Shown here piece by piece: positions 20,925 to 33,398 of a stretch of DNA of 64,000 bases; position 1 is the first letter of the stretch, and every line of letters starts with the position of its first letter. Below the pieces are notes generated by a model. That model saw only the letters and a list, made by a program, of their open reading frames with translations. It did no database searches and was not told where the DNA came from. Position numbers and translations under genes: made by a program. The DNA is taken from assembly GCA_963682175.1 (NCBI GenBank), contig OY821784.1, positions 27,199,621-27,263,620 on the forward strand. Direction: 5' to 3'. Source of the DNA: Triglochin maritima. Its lineage: Eukaryota; Streptophyta; Magnoliopsida; Alismatales; Juncaginaceae.

Positions 20925-21800
20925 ATATGTACATATCTATCTATTTGATATTCTGTTCTTTTAAAAAAAAAAATCAATATTCTATGACATAGCTTAAGAT
21001 TGAACTGCCAAAACCCGTGTACAAATTGCATTGAGTTTTTGTTCCTTATTATATAGTTCTGCTTGTAGAAATTGTGACATAAATCTAAGTTCCAAAGAAA
21101 TAACACATTGCCCTTTAAGACATGTATGCACTTAAATTGGATGAATCAAATCCTTGAAGTGGTTGATAAAAAGCAGAGGTTGAGGAAAATACACCGGGAA
21201 GTGTGGACTTCTAATAGCAATTAAGCCTTGAGGAAAATAAAAGTAAAAATAAAGGAATAGAGTGAGGAAAGCACATTTTGCAAAATGATTACAAAAGCCC
21301 AAGCCTTTGAGTCACTGGTCCGTAAGGGTATCTTAAAACCCGGTAACTTGAGTCTTCCAGCTCGGGATTATCGACCAAACTCGCTACACGAATGCAAAAA
21401 GGGTATAAGTGTCAAAAAGAAAAAAAAAAGCAAATGTGTTGAATCACGGAAAAAGAAAAAAAAGACTTTAAGATACTCAAGGCCCAAAGCTAAAAGAATG
21501 ATTCATGCCATGGTTGATCCAAATGATACTTCACCACCAGAGGAGGCGTGCAAAATAATTCATGTGATAATATGTGTAGAGGGGTTAGTGTTGTGAATGT
21601 TGGAGGAATAAAGACCAAGTCAAACTTTTTATAAGTTAGAACTGTATAATGAGCATGCGAGAACTTTAAGTGAGATGTATAAGGTTAAGGCAGAAATATT
21701 AAGAGCTATTAATGGAATGTTGAATTAAGACTTTGTGGGTGTGTCAACTGAAAACCCTCACGAGACAAAACTCGTCCTCTAAGGCAACCTGGAGGTTTAA
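20925..21800 (+). other. 3' non-coding region of the gag-protease element
   Basis: AT-rich, with several short A-runs (20960, 21420, 21455) and no gene. The frame at 21285-21596 is lysine-rich low complexity and shows no domain. Confidence 0.6.
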
Positions 21801-21806
21801 CGGCTT

Positions 21807-21922
21807 GTTGCACATGCTAACTGCAACCGTGATTCCTACGAAAGTGAGTTAGGATTTCCCTGCTTTCATTTTCTTATATTCTGCTTTGCTAGGGACTAGC
21901 AAAATCTAGGTGTGGGGGTATT
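21807..21922 (+). promoter_or_regulatory. Two conserved hairpins and the polypurine tract
   Basis: Hairpin 1 (21807-21827) has arms GTTGCA/TGCAAC. Hairpin 2 (21885-21903) has arms TTTGCTAG/CTAGCAAA around GGA. The polypurine tract AGGTGTGGGGGTATT (21908-21922) abuts the 3' LTR. The same order and near-identical text occur at the 3' ends of the elements at 24617-36010 and 60183-63694, so this is a conserved 3' cis module. Confidence 0.7.
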
Positions 21923-23096
21923 TGATGCATTGCATACATTGCATCATATGTCTTTCATTTAGATTACTTTTATATCAATAAATGCTACTAAGGTATGTGT
22001 TTAGTCGTATTTACAGAATACAGGGACCTGAATGCAAATTACCCACATTCCGAGCATAAACGCGTGCAAAAGATTCATTTCTATCATAAAGACCGAGTTC
22101 AAGTTTATCGGGTTCCGAATGGAAATGAATCCAAGCATAAAAGCATTCAAGGAGCTAATCACAAAAAGGTCAAGGGCTTAATTGCAAAATGCCAAGGACC
22201 TGATTGCAAAAGAAAAGGATCAAGTTATTTTGTTGGAAAAGTCAAAAGAAAAGTCAAAAATAAATCCCCAACAATGGAAGGAATAATCCGGAGTTCAAGA
22301 TAATGGAAAGAATCATCCAGACGCGTAAATAAAGATCAAATCATACCATAAACACATGACCAAAATCCGGACCCGAGCAGACCTGATTGTGCGGCGTTTT
22401 CGCCGCACAACACCTTCAATATGCGGCGTTTCCGCCGCCCAGTCATTGATCTGTGTGCCCGATTTTCGTCCAGTGTCGGGTCGACGCGTGTACTATCCTT
22501 TTATGTATTGGTATCCCCTGTATCGGCTATAAATAGCCCTGTAGGACGAATGTAACACATCTTTGAACCTTTGGTCTTGGATCATTAGTAATAAAATTCT
22601 GTTCTTTTAATTCTTGTTTTAGTTTTCTTTTAATGTCTCTAGGATCCCTTCTTCTTCCTCCCTCCATGAGTTTCTAACTCTTTCCAAAGGGTGGAGGTGA
22701 TGGAATTAGGGGTAGAGAAGATGAATGCATGTTATTGTTTTAAGTTCGTGATTAGTATATTTTGATTACTTGAGTTTATGTTAAATCATTTATCTTGTAA
22801 TGCTTCATAACTAACATGATTTATTTCAAGTTTCTCCATTCTCCAATCTAAACCTAAATCTAAACCTCCACCCAACGGATTTCTCTTCTTATTTCTTGTT
22901 TTAATTCTAATTGCTTTTGTTTCGTACTTTAGATAATTAAATCAAAAATACCAAAAACCCAATTTATTTCTTCCCCCTTCTTCCCCTTAATCGAAAATAA
23001 CATTAACAACGAAATCTCTCCCTCCTTGTGTTCGACCCGTACTTGCCACGTCTTCATAGACGCCGTGCACTTGCGGTATAAATTTAATTCTCATCA
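21923..23096 (+). repeat. 3' LTR of the gag-protease element
   Basis: 1174 bp. It differs from the 5' LTR mainly by single substitutions, an extra A near 22215 and a few bases at the very end. Both paired palindromes are intact here: GCGGCGTTTTCGCCGC (22391-22406) and GCGGCGTTTCCGCCGC (22423-22438). Confidence 0.95.
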
Positions 23097-23101
23097 AGTA
23101 T

Positions 23102-24611
23102 CATATCTGAAATTAGCAATCAACACCACCACGATGGAGTCGTCGCTCAGGTTGGTCCACTCACTCAACAGGTGCCCAGCCAAGCTACCTTGCCAAAAAC
23201 ATCGTCGGCAGTCCACCGCCGCCGTGGTCCTCCTCGCCACCCAGAGGGCCAGATAATCGACAAATCCAGACTGAAGTCTGCATGGGTCATCATGGTCCTT
23301 GAGCAGTGCAACATCGTGCATTGGGATTTGTGATCCCACAAGTCTATTACTCTAATATGAGTCAAGTACATCACATGCTACGCCACAGTCTAAAATTTAG
23401 ATGTGGCACATCCCAAGTATCCACACTCTTCCACACGGTGGTCCCTGGGCAGGCACGAGAATGCACACACTCTCACCTCCTAGCTCACGTGCTAGGCGAG
23501 GACACGTGTTTCTGTGGACAAAGCTAGCACTCCACTAGGACAAAGGTTCAATTCTGGGCTGAAACAATCAACCGAAAAAGGTATACTGGTCGACCGCTCC
23601 CCCAAGGATCGGTCTACCAGACGCCTACAATGGTCGAAGCCTGGTCTCACAACTTAAGCCCCAATGGTCGAACAAATGGTATAAATCGGTCGACCGTTAC
23701 ATGATCAAAATCCAGACTAAATCAAAGCAACGATCGAACGGTTTAGGGGTCCCGTTCGACCGAAAACTGTCAGGGGCAACCAAGAAGTTTCTAGTCATCA
23801 AAGGTCGAACTAACTATCTACTGGTCGAACAAACATTAAGTCCACTCAAGTTACCGGTTGGACCAAGTCTAAGACGGCCGACCATTTCGGTGGTCAACGC
23901 CCACTCCAAGAAAATCACAAAGCAACAATCAAACGGTTAAGGGCCCTGTTCAACCGAAAAACAACAAGCACTGCTCCGACCCACCAGCATAAGCACGACC
24001 GGTCGACTGCTGCAAGGCATATGGTTCGACCAATGTTGGTTTGTTTTGGGAAATACTCTAAGAATGGTCGCCCGATCGCCGGCAACTAGCTGGCCTAACC
24101 AGGTACCATTTGTTGCCTCTCATTGCCGGCGAGGTCTTCGACCTCCGGGGACGAACAAAAATCCACACCCCCAAGTGTGGTTAAGACTCTAATGCACGAA
24201 CTTGGCATACCTCTTAGGTGGATGAAACTGGTCGGAGCTCCGCTCGCACAACACCTATCTCCGTTCAACATCCTCTGAACGTCTGACTCCGTGCCTCACG
24301 CCTGTGGCTACGTCGTCCTCCTAGTTCGCCTAAGTCGCTTCCTCTGCCTCCGGTGACTGAGAAAAAGAGGGAGAGAGAGATATGTCTTTGTATTGTAACC
24401 TTTTTAAATTCAATGAAAACACATTTATCTTATTTTGTTATGATATTTCTCTCTTTTCTACTTATAATTATTTCATTATTTTTGTTGATACCAAATGGGG
24501 AGAGAAAATAAGAGATAACAAGATTAACAACACTTGCATACATTAAGAGAGAACAACACTTGAAATTTATTTAAGAATCATGAAGAAACTAATCCATATA
24601 TTAAGAGAAAG
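23102..24611. other. Unassigned DNA between the two large gypsy elements
   Basis: No convincing gene. It continues the sequence broken at 15773. Between about 23580 and 24095 there are repeated GGTCGACC and GGTCGAAC motifs, as in the SIRE-like LTR at 409-1136, so this is probably retroelement LTR DNA. 24100-24360 is GC-rich and 24430-24611 is AT-rich. Small frames here have no recognisable domain. Confidence 0.4.
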
Positions 24612-24616
24612 CATAC

Positions 24617-26195
24617 TGATTGATCTCGTTTTATATTTAACCGCAAGTGCACGGCCGCGTTGAAGCGGTGGCAAATACGGGTCGTCCACTGGGAGGTGTG
24701 TCGACACTTGGTTTATTCGAAGGCGAGAGGTAAAAAGAAGGGAGAAAGATGTATTACACTAATCTAAACTACAAAGCTGAAATGAAATGCAAAGGAAATG
24801 AAGATAAGCAATAAAACTAAACCCCAAAGGGGGTAGAGAACAGATGTGAACATAAAGATGTGTGTGTGTGTGTGTGTGTTCAATTAAGCTCCTCACAACA
24901 TGTAATGCATGAAATCATAAAACTACATCCAATCTTGCCTCTACATGAATTAAGATAAGACTATATCATTAAAACATACAAGACAATGATTGGAATGAAG
25001 CTACATGAACTCAAGTATAAAGACTAGACCCTACTATGCCTCCACATGAATTAAGATGACTACATCATTAAAACATACAAGACATTAGCTAAGGAAAAGG
25101 CAACAAGAGTACATACACTACAAATTGTGTTTCCAACATTAACTTCATCCATATCCTAACCTTATCATTCCCCATAAAATAGGTCCACTAATCAAAGCAT
25201 AAGCTAAGCTTCATTCAAGAGCATTAGCATATCAAAGATAAGAGTGGAGACCCATTAGATGGTTATGGAAATCATATAAAGCTCAAGGGATAAAAATAAC
25301 ACACACTTAATACACTACATTATTATATCACATATTTCTCCACCCCCCAAATGGGGATGGAACTACTCACTACTCATTACACTAACTAATTTAGCAAAGG
25401 AAAACATAATACTGAAATCAAATTTATACTACTTAAGCAAGAAATATTAAAGAAGCATAAAACTAAACAAACAAACAAGCATGCAAATGAAAGGAAATTA
25501 AACTAAGAGAGAAACAACATCATTAAGAGAAAACTTATATTATTAACTCACTCAATTACAAGTAGCTCTTCCTCCACTAGAGTTTTGCTTCAAGGCTTCA
25601 CTCTTAGTAGGGAAGATGGCCACCAAGAGGGAGATGGATACAATGGGAGGTGAAGAGTTCTATTTATAAGCATGGAAAAAGCTAATCAGGGACAATCCCC
25701 CGATGTGGGACTAAACCAATACCAAAAATAGCGTAAACGAACACTAATACAAGTCCAGGAGAAGTTGGGGCGGATCCTGCATGATCCAGACCGCCAATTG
25801 GCGGTTCCAGACCGCCAATTGGCGGCCTATAAAGCCCAGATCCGTCTGGGTCTTCTGGTGGGCTTGCCTTGGTGTGTTTCTTGGTCTTGGATGCATCTAA
25901 CTTGTTTAGTGGAGCTCCGACCCAAATCGAATTGACAAAATACTCCTCATGATGGTGTGGAGTTTCCTGTTTTGCTCTTAGGTCCTTCTGTCTTACGATC
26001 AGGTCCTTCTCCCTTGCATCTTGGTCCCCAGGTCTCACAATTAGGTCCTTTTTTCCTGCTTTTGGGTCCTTTCATGGCTCTTCTCTTCAACCTCTTTATT
26101 TCTGAAAACTAAACATAAAACTCGTCACGTAGCATTGCTTAGGTGTAAGATAAGGGATATAAGGTACAAATATAAGCATGAAATGATGTCAATCA
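24617..26195 (-). repeat. 3' LTR of the full-length gypsy element
   Basis: 1579 bp. It contains a GT microsatellite (about 24860-24880), the twin palindrome CCGCCAATTGGCGG at 25791-25804 and 25812-25825, and the TATA box CTTATAAATAG (25660-25670, minus). Confidence 0.97.
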
Positions 26196-26320
26196 AATAC
26201 CCCCACACCTAAGTTTTTGCTAGTCTCGAGCAAAACAAAGAAAGGAAAAAGCATACGAAAAAAAACAAGAAATCCTAACTCACTTTCGTAGGAATCACGG
26301 TTGCACTTAGCATGTGCAAC
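26196..26320 (-). promoter_or_regulatory. 3' cis module: two hairpins and polypurine tract
   Basis: Polypurine tract AGGTGTGGGGGTATT (26196-26210, minus) abuts the 3' LTR. Hairpin TTTTGCT/AGCAAAA is at 26215-26235 and hairpin GTTGCAC/GTGCAAC at 26300-26320. The stems are conserved in the two related elements. Confidence 0.68.
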
Positions 26321-27449
26321 AAGCCGTTAAACCTCCTTGTTGCCAAGGAGGAGGAGTGGTGTCTCCTGAGGGTTTTCAGCGGATATACCCACAAAATCCG
26401 AACAAGATGCATTAATCAATCTAGCTACACGACTCGTTGGACTTATTTTGTCGATCATGGAATGCGGTAATACTACGGGTCCACTCTATATATGTAATCA
26501 GTCCACACACCTAGCCTAATGAGTTATTCGTGAGAGTTAACTAAGGAACTAAGTGAAAGACATGGGCAACCTTAACTTCTGAATGTGAACAAAGTGTAAA
26601 GTCCATTTTGGTTCTTATTTGACTCTTCTTTTCTTTTTCTTTTTTTTTTCTTTTTTTTTCTTTGGAGCATTTATTGGTTGGTGTTTGATTCTCCCAGGGT
26701 CAGGTTTCGTGCATCATTGCCTATGAGGACTTACACTATCACGTACACCTTCCCCCAAATCTCCACATAGGGCGATCCCTACCACCCGTGTAACGGGAGT
26801 TCGGTCGGTGCATCCCAAGTCAGATGACTCGAAAGCACCAGGCACAAAGTCCCCTCAGACCTACTTTCCCGAGTGATAGGAGCCGTGCGAGAAGAGAGAA
26901 CACCACTTATTTATTCATTTATCTACATGGGAACCAAAACCCCTACACTTAAGTTTCACAAAAAGATATTAAGGGCCCTTGACTACAACAAACTTCCTAA
27001 ATTAACAAACACGAATTATTTGACTCACTAGGTTCAGGGTGGACTTCTTTAAATGTTTGAGCACTGAAACCCACTGATTACTCACCCCCAAGGGAAAACT
27101 GGGGTGCATCCTAACGACTCGATAAATCCTAAAGCCACGTACTAGATATCCTAATGCATCAAGTTCAAGACAATTTTGGGAGCTTTCTTTTTACTTTGCC
27201 TCTCAACGGTTTTGCACATGCTAAACACACGCAAAACCCACAAAACAATTTCTTTCGAAAACACATGAAGATTTTGAAAGAAATGTGAAAATTTTGAAGC
27301 ACTAGGCAAGCAAAAGAAGACAAGTCACCCAAGGATCATGGCAAGCAGATATATCGATATTAAATGCAGCACACTATCATGACCCTAACAATGCAAACAA
27401 AAGAAAACAAAATCAAAGGAAAAAGACTCGACTATGTACACACGTAAAA
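26321..27449 (-). other. 3' non-coding region of the full-length gypsy element
   Basis: No gene. It is collinear with 61700-62830 of the relic on the right. No env-like frame. Confidence 0.65.
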
Positions 27450-27488
27450 CACCCCCCCCCACACCTACTTCATGCATTGTCCTCAATG
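27450..27488 (-). promoter_or_regulatory. Internal polypurine-like tract with CATTGAGGACAATG
   Basis: In element sense CATTGAGGACAATG (27475-27488), then AGGTGTG and nine G (27450-27467). Identical layout to 20883-20919. It lies about 1.25 kb before the terminal polypurine tract. Confidence 0.5.
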
Positions 27489-27706
27489 AATGCAAGCAAG
27501 ATACTACATGGATTGATGCATAAAAAGGAGAGATCTCACCAACATGAAGTACAAAGGGAAATGTATGGCTATGTTGATGGACACAACCCAAATTCCCTCA
27601 AAACCTGTGAGATGCTAAAGAAAGGGATACAAATACGTGAAAGAAATGGGGCCCAAATACTCAAGGGTTGGGGCCCACAACAACCGATGCTCACTGAAGG
27701 AGTCTT

Positions 27707-27742
27707 TTTTTTTTCTTTTTTCTTTTTTTTTCTTTTTTTTTA
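27707..27742 (+). repeat. T-rich tract after pol
   Basis: Runs of T broken by single C, just 3' of the pol stop in element sense (A-rich on the minus strand). Similar tracts occur at 26635-26665 and, in the related relic, at about 62010-62040. Confidence 0.7.
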
Positions 27743-27770
27743 ACATATATACACATGAAAGCTCAACCAC

Positions 27771-30700
27771 TCATGTAGGAGCATGAATGGTTGAGTGCGA
27801 GGGAGGTTCATGAAGGAACATGACCTCCTCGACTTCGGCTGGTGCCCCCTCCAAGTAGGGTTTGAGGCGTTGTCCATTAACTTTGAACATGTCCCCATTC
27901 CCTGGGTTCAAGATCTCAACCGCTCCATGAGGATAAACGGTTTGGACAATAAACGGGCCAGACCAGCGACTGCGGAGCTTACCCGCAAACAGATGAAGCC
28001 GGGAATTGTAGAGCAACACCTTCTGCCCGGCCGTAAACACCTTTCGCATAATCATGCGATCGTGAAACATCTTGGCTCGGGACTTATGAATTTTGGCATT
28101 CTCGTACGCATCATTGCGTAGCTCTTCTAATTCCACAATGTCGAGCTTACGTTGTACTCCTGCTTGATCAAGATCCATATTCAGGTTCTTGATCGCCCAG
28201 AAAGCACGATGCTCAAGCTCGACGGGTAGGTGGCAAGCCTTGCCGTACACTACCCGATAAGGGGACATACCCAAATTGGTCTTGTACGCGGTGCGGAAAG
28301 CCCACAACGCGTCATTCAACTTGGTAGACCAATCCTTCCTCGAGGAACTAACCGTCTTCTCAAGAATTTGCTTTAATTGACGGTTAGAGATTTCGACCTG
28401 CCCACTAGTTTGCGGATGGTATGGGGTCGCAAGCTTGTGGGTGATCGAATATTTCCTCATAAGCGCTTCAAAGGAGCGATTACAGAAGTGGGTACCCCTA
28501 TTGCTGATTATGGTACGAGGAGTACCAAATCGCGCAAAAATGTCCCTCAAGAATTTGGTGACCACCTTGTTGTCATTGGTCTTTGTGGGTATAGCCTCAA
28601 CCCACTTAGACACATAGTCAACGGCCACCAGAATGTAAACATTCCCGAAAGAGTTCGGGAAGGGACCCATGAAATCGATGCCCCACACATCGAAGATGTC
28701 GACAACAAGGACATTTTGCAAAGGCATCATGTCACGTCGACCAATCCTACCAAGGCGCTGGCACCTATCACATTGCTTACAAAAGTCGTAAGCATCCTTG
28801 AAAAGAGAGGGCCAGTAGAATCCAGATTGGAGCACCTTGGCAGCAGTTTTCTTTGCTCCAAAGTGTCCTCCACATGCCTTGGAATGGCAGAAATGGAGCA
28901 CACTTTGGAACTCGGTATCTGGGACGCACCGCCTGAAAATTTGGTCAGAGCAGTATTTGAGTAGGTAGGGGTCGTCCCAGTGAAAGAATCTGACATACGA
29001 TCTAAATTTGGATTGGTCAGATTTTGACCAACCCACAGGAAATTGCTCGGTCACGAGGTAGTTCACGATGTCGGCAAACCAAGGGTTATCTTCGATCATG
29101 AACAACTGCTCGTCAGGAAATTTATCGTCAATGATTTGGTCCTGTGGGTTGGTCGTCTCTAGACGAGACAAGTGGTCAGCTACAACGTTTTCACACCCTT
29201 TTTTGTCCCGAATCTCGAGATCGAATTCTTGTAACAACAAGATCCATCTCAAGAGTCGGGATTTTCCATCTTTCTTCGCCATGAGGTGCTTGATGGTTGT
29301 GTGATCAGAATAGATAATCACGTGGGAGCCAATCAAGTACGACCGGAATTTCTCCAAAGCAAATATGATCGCTAAGAATTCCTTCTCGGTCACAGTGTAG
29401 TTCAATTGGGCATCATTGAGTGTTCTACTGGCATAGTAGATCACATGAGGCAATTTGTCCAATCGTTGCCCAAGCACTGCTCCCACAGCGAAGTCAGATG
29501 CATCACACATTAACTCAAAGGGTTCAGTCCACACCGGTGCCTTAATAATGGGAGCTGAAGTCAACTCTTTCTTCAAGGTCAAAAAGGCATGGTGGCAATC
29601 CGGTGTGAACTCAAAAATGGCATCCTTAGCCAACAAGGCGGTGAGAGGTCGAGCGATTTTGCTAAAATCCCGAATGAACCGCCGATAGAATCCAGCATGC
29701 CCCAAAAAGGCGCGGATATCCTTCACATTACGTGGCGGTGGGAGATTAGCAATGATACCCACTTTGGCGGGATCGACCTCAATTCCCCTACTTGAGACCA
29801 CATGTCCAAGTACAATCCCTCGCTTCACCATGAAGTGACATTTCTCCCAATTGAGAGCGAGGTTCTTCTCACGGCATCGCTTGAGGACAAGGCTCAAGTG
29901 ACGAAGGCACTCATCAAAGGAAGCGCCAAATATGGAAAAGTCGTCCATGAAGATCTCAAGGAAACGTTCAACCATATCGGAGAAGATGCTGATCATACAC
30001 CTCTGAAACGTTGCCGGCGCATTGCATAACCCAAAGGGCATGCGACGGTAGGCAAACGTGCCAAAGGGACAAGTGAATGTGGTTTTCTCTTGGTCCTCGG
30101 GGGCGATGGGAATTTGGTTGTAACCGGAGTATCCATCAAGAAAACAATAGTACTCATGTCCGACCAACCTTTCCAACATCTGATCAATGAATGGCAACGG
30201 GAAATGATCTTTCCGCGTTGCCGCATTGAGCTTGCGATAATCAACGCAAACTCGCCAGCCAGTTTGCAGGCGTGTCGGGATAAGCTCATTATGCTCATTC
30301 TCCACAACCGTCACGCCTGACTTCTTGGAAACCACATGGACAGGACTCACCCACGAACTATCAGAGATAGGATAGATTATGCCATGATCCAAGCACTTAA
30401 GAACCTCCTTTCGGACGGCTTCTTTTAGTACAGGATTCAATCTCCGTTGTGGGTCCCTGCGGGGCCTAGAATCCTCTTCCATGTGGATCCGATGCTGAAC
30501 AATACCAGGGCTAATTCCCTTGATATCCTTCAAGGACCACCCGATCGCCTCTTTGTTTTCAAAGAGTACTCTTTTGAGGGCAACCTCTTGATCTTTTTCA
30601 AGATCAGAAGCAATAATGAGTGGCAAGGTCTCATTATCCCCTAAAAAGATGTACTTTAGGTTATCGGGGAGCGGTTTAAGCTCGACCATAGGTGGGTCCT

Positions 30701-33398
30701 TGTCGGATTCAGAGTTAATTTCAAGTGGCTCAAGGGCCACGGGGTAAGAGGAGCAAGCACCCAGATGTGCCTCCTCGTCCAGAGATATGCTGGCGGATTC
30801 CTCAAGATCCTCTTCACTCGCAACCTGATCATTAGGCACCTCAATAATATGTCGATGTGAGTCGAACATGCCTAATGAATCGGGCTCATCCGTGTCCTGG
30901 ATGAAATTGGCTCCGACTGAGTCGTCGAAGAGCCCAGGTTGCTTACCAAGAGTGAAGATGTTGAAATCCGCCGTGAGGTTTCCAAAAGACAACCTCATCA
31001 AGCCATTGCGACAATTGATCAAAGCATTAGATGTCGCAAGAAATGGCCTCCCAAGGATTACAGGAATTTGTCCTTGTGGGTTGGACACGGGTTCGGTATC
31101 CAAGATGATGAAATCAACTGGAAATACGAACTCCCCCACTTTGATAAGGACATCCTCCACACTCCCTCGTGGGATTTTGACAGATCTATCAGCCAACTGG
31201 AGGGTTGTCCTCGTTGGTTTAAGATCGCCTATCCCAAGGTTGACATAGACTGAGTAAGGCAGGAGATTCACAGATGCCCCCAAATCCAATAGAGCTTGAG
31301 AGATGGTCACATTCCCAATCATGCAAGAGACAGTTGGACAACCAGGGTCCTTGTACTTGACAGTCATGGGTTGTGTCAATATGGAGCTCACATTGGCGGC
31401 CAAGAAGGCCTTCTTGGGCACATTTGTTTTTCTCTTGGTGGTGCAAAGGTCTTTGAGGAACTTGGCATACGGTGGCATTTGTTGAACAACGTCCAACAAC
31501 GGGATGTTCACCTTTACTTGCCTAAGTACCTCAACGATCTTATCCCAATGCTCATCACGTTTTTTAGTCAACCGATGAGGCAATGGTGCCTTGGGGACAT
31601 AGGAATCACGAGGAGGAGTCTCAGAATTAGGTTCCTTGACAGGCTCAAGACTCTCCTCGGAAGACTTGCCAACAGGATTGGCTTCCGGCATGTTCACATT
31701 GTTGTCAACGACCCTTCCCGATCTCAAGGTATGAATAACATTAGCATGTTGGGAAGGGTCACTTTCAACATTGTGTACATTCTGCCTGGTATTAGCAGGC
31801 TGACCCCTGGGATTTACCACAGGTTGACTCGGGAACTGACCCTTCTCGCGTTCATGGAATTGATGAGCCAATTGGCTAACTTGCATTTCCAAAGCCTTGA
31901 CTGTACTTTGCATGCTCTGCATGAATGCTTGAAGGGTCGGATCACTAGAAGGGTCCTTGGGGTCAACCCGCTGAGGTGGTGGAGTCTGGTTAGAATAACC
32001 CGACGAAGAGGCCTGACCAGGTTGGTAATTTTGGTGCTGAGACCTTTGATGTGGGGGTTGGTAGGTCGCCGATGGGCGTGGAGGTTGATAAGGTGGAGGT
32101 TGAGGTTGAGCGTGCGAGCTCTGACCGTGTCCTCCACTAGACCCCCAAGAGAAGTTAGGATGGTTACGCCATCCCGGGTTATAGGAATGACTGTACGGGT
32201 CGTTTCGGGGCCTTTGATGATACATCGCATTTGCATGCTCAGTATCTCTTGGAGCGTAAGCGCACTCCAAGTCATCATGTCCCGACAGTCCACACCTAGT
32301 ACACCCGGGAGTAGCGACCTGAGCTACAGGAGCTCGGTCCATCTCCAAACTCTCTATCCTACGCATGAGAGCAGCCATTTTCGCCTCAGACGCGATAGTT
32401 GACTCAACATGATATGATCCAGCTCGACCAGAAGACCTGGCGGCTGGTGGCTCTCTCATGGTGTCCCACTCGAAGGTGCGCTCAGCCATGGATTCAAAAG
32501 TGTCCCATGCCTCCTCGATGGGTTTCATTTGGAAGTCACCCTGACACATCGACTCCAACAATGTGCGGGTGTTGTAGTTGATGCCCTCATAAACAATCTG
32601 GCACAGCTGCCATAGCTCAAGTCCATGATGAGGGCATTGCTGGAGAAGGTCCTTGAACCTCTCAAAGAAACCATGAAAAGATTCGGTCTCGGTCTGATAC
32701 ATTTGATGTATCTGGTGCCGTATCTGTTGAGTTTTCCTTTGAGGGAAAAATCTCTTCAGAAAGACGGTCACAAAGTCATCCCAAGACCGAATCGAGCTCG
32801 CCGGGAGGCTATACATCCATTTCTTCGCATTATCCTTCAATGCGAACGAAATCATCCTCAACCGGACAGAATCCTCGTCAAGCTGTTGAAGCTTGAACAT
32901 GGAGCATACTTCCTCGAATTCGCGTATAAAAATATACGGATCCTCCTTATTGGCAGTAAAGGTTGGAAGCATGCTCACATACTGAGGTTTCAGCTCATAG
33001 TTGTTCCCACGAGCAGGGGGAACAACTATGCAAGAAGGTTGCGCGGCCCGAACAGGATGGGTCCGCTCCCACAACGTCATCGGCCTATCCTGTCGAGATA
33101 AAGGTGGTGGTGCACCTAGAACTCGATCCTGACCGAATCTCCCTTCCTCTCGAGTCAGAGGAGGAGGAGAAGGAGGTCTACGTGGTGGTGGGAATGGACC
33201 GAGGTAGTCCATGTATGGAACCCGGTCTCCCTCGCCACCACGAGACGACTCGCCTTCTTGCTCCAAAGGAGCACGAGGCGGAGATGGTCGATCACCAAGA
33301 TCTTCCATCTCAGAAATAAGCACTCTCTCGAGTCGAGCGCTCTCACCAGAACGAGCCCAACCTCGCATAAAAATGCTCGACTCGACTCTAACAAACAC
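27771..33398 (-). CDS. Gag-pol polyprotein, Athila/Tat group Ty3/gypsy
   Basis: 1875 codons open. No ATG opens the frame; the first two in-frame ATGs are at 33368 and 33308, and I favour 33308. Numbering is from 33398. Gag core is residues 120-300 ('[16 protein letters not shown]'), CCHC knuckle 366-379 ([14 protein letters not shown]). Protease is around 690-790 with active-site DLG at 705-707 and 'ILGRPFLAT'. Reverse transcriptase is about 985-1200 ('[12 protein letters not shown]', catalytic FMDD 1150-1153). RNase H starts at CDAS near 1298. Integrase has an H/C zinc region 1505-1543, Asp1575, then Asn1633 exactly 35 residues before Glu1669, so the second catalytic Asp is replaced. A GPY/F-type end ('RWSGPFIV') follows near 1810. 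It makes capsid, protease, RT-RNase H and integrase of the element. No stop or frameshift. Confidence 0.95.
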   Translation of the reverse strand: MFVRVESSIFMRGWARSGESARLERVLISEMEDLGDRPSPPRAPLEQEGESSRGGEGDRVPYMDYLGPFPPPRRPPSPPPLTREEGRFGQDRVLGAPPPLSRQDRPMTLWERTHPVRAAQPSCIVVPPARGNNYELKPQYVSMLPTFTANKEDPYIFIREFEEVCSMFKLQQLDEDSVRLRMISFALKDNAKKWMYSLPASSIRSWDDFVTVFLKRFFPQRKTQQIRHQIHQMYQTETESFHGFFERFKDLLQQCPHHGLELWQLCQIVYEGINYNTRTLLESMCQGDFQMKPIEEAWDTFESMAERTFEWDTMREPPAARSSGRAGSYHVESTIASEAKMAALMRRIESLEMDRAPVAQVATPGCTRCGLSGHDDLECAYAPRDTEHANAMYHQRPRNDPYSHSYNPGWRNHPNFSWGSSGGHGQSSHAQPQPPPYQPPRPSATYQPPHQRSQHQNYQPGQASSSGYSNQTPPPQRVDPKDPSSDPTLQAFMQSMQSTVKALEMQVSQLAHQFHEREKGQFPSQPVVNPRGQPANTRQNVHNVESDPSQHANVIHTLRSGRVVDNNVNMPEANPVGKSSEESLEPVKEPNSETPPRDSYVPKAPLPHRLTKKRDEHWDKIVEVLRQVKVNIPLLDVVQQMPPYAKFLKDLCTTKRKTNVPKKAFLAANVSSILTQPMTVKYKDPGCPTVSCMIGNVTISQALLDLGASVNLLPYSVYVNLGIGDLKPTRTTLQLADRSVKIPRGSVEDVLIKVGEFVFPVDFIILDTEPVSNPQGQIPVILGRPFLATSNALINCRNGLMRLSFGNLTADFNIFTLGKQPGLFDDSVGANFIQDTDEPDSLGMFDSHRHIIEVPNDQVASEEDLEESASISLDEEAHLGACSSYPVALEPLEINSESDKDPPMVELKPLPDNLKYIFLGDNETLPLIIASDLEKDQEVALKRVLFENKEAIGWSLKDIKGISPGIVQHRIHMEEDSRPRRDPQRRLNPVLKEAVRKEVLKCLDHGIIYPISDSSWVSPVHVVSKKSGVTVVENEHNELIPTRLQTGWRVCVDYRKLNAATRKDHFPLPFIDQMLERLVGHEYYCFLDGYSGYNQIPIAPEDQEKTTFTCPFGTFAYRRMPFGLCNAPATFQRCMISIFSDMVERFLEIFMDDFSIFGASFDECLRHLSLVLKRCREKNLALNWEKCHFMVKRGIVLGHVVSSRGIEVDPAKVGIIANLPPPRNVKDIRAFLGHAGFYRRFIRDFSKIARPLTALLAKDAIFEFTPDCHHAFLTLKKELTSAPIIKAPVWTEPFELMCDASDFAVGAVLGQRLDKLPHVIYYASRTLNDAQLNYTVTEKEFLAIIFALEKFRSYLIGSHVIIYSDHTTIKHLMAKKDGKSRLLRWILLLQEFDLEIRDKKGCENVVADHLSRLETTNPQDQIIDDKFPDEQLFMIEDNPWFADIVNYLVTEQFPVGWSKSDQSKFRSYVRFFHWDDPYLLKYCSDQIFRRCVPDTEFQSVLHFCHSKACGGHFGAKKTAAKVLQSGFYWPSLFKDAYDFCKQCDRCQRLGRIGRRDMMPLQNVLVVDIFDVWGIDFMGPFPNSFGNVYILVAVDYVSKWVEAIPTKTNDNKVVTKFLRDIFARFGTPRTIISNRGTHFCNRSFEALMRKYSITHKLATPYHPQTSGQVEISNRQLKQILEKTVSSSRKDWSTKLNDALWAFRTAYKTNLGMSPYRVVYGKACHLPVELEHRAFWAIKNLNMDLDQAGVQRKLDIVELEELRNDAYENAKIHKSRAKMFHDRMIMRKVFTAGQKVLLYNSRLHLFAGKLRSRWSGPFIVQTVYPHGAVEILNPGNGDMFKVNGQRLKPYLEGAPAEVEEVMFLHEPPSHSTIHAPT

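Larger units (their letters stand above)
15774..23096 (+). mobile_element. Non-autonomous Athila/Tat gypsy element coding gag-protease only, TSD AGTAT
   Basis: Long terminal repeats 15774-16942 and 21923-23096 start TGATG and end CATCA, and are flanked by AGTAT duplications (15769-15773 and 23097-23101). A tRNA-Asp primer site follows the 5' LTR and a G-rich polypurine tract precedes the 3' LTR. The internal region codes for gag and protease only: after the protease it passes directly to the 3' non-coding region, so reverse transcriptase, RNase H and integrase are missing. By eye the LTRs differ at about five bases plus small indels, which points to a recent insertion. Movement must rely on pol from a related element, such as the one at 24617-36010. 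It resembles the class called TR-GAG. Confidence 0.95.

Noticed and set aside
24860..24880. GT microsatellite as a Z-DNA regulatory element
   Set aside because: Simple length variation between the two LTRs (shorter at 34678-34692) indicates ordinary slippage.
26196..27771. Env-like ORF downstream of pol in the full-length gypsy element
   Set aside because: No frame above about 90 codons in the 1.6-kb 3' region on the sense strand; no signal peptide or membrane segment.
31296..32402. 368-codon plus-strand ORF
   Set aside because: Antisense of the gag-protease part of the minus-strand polyprotein; Arg/Leu-rich, no domain.
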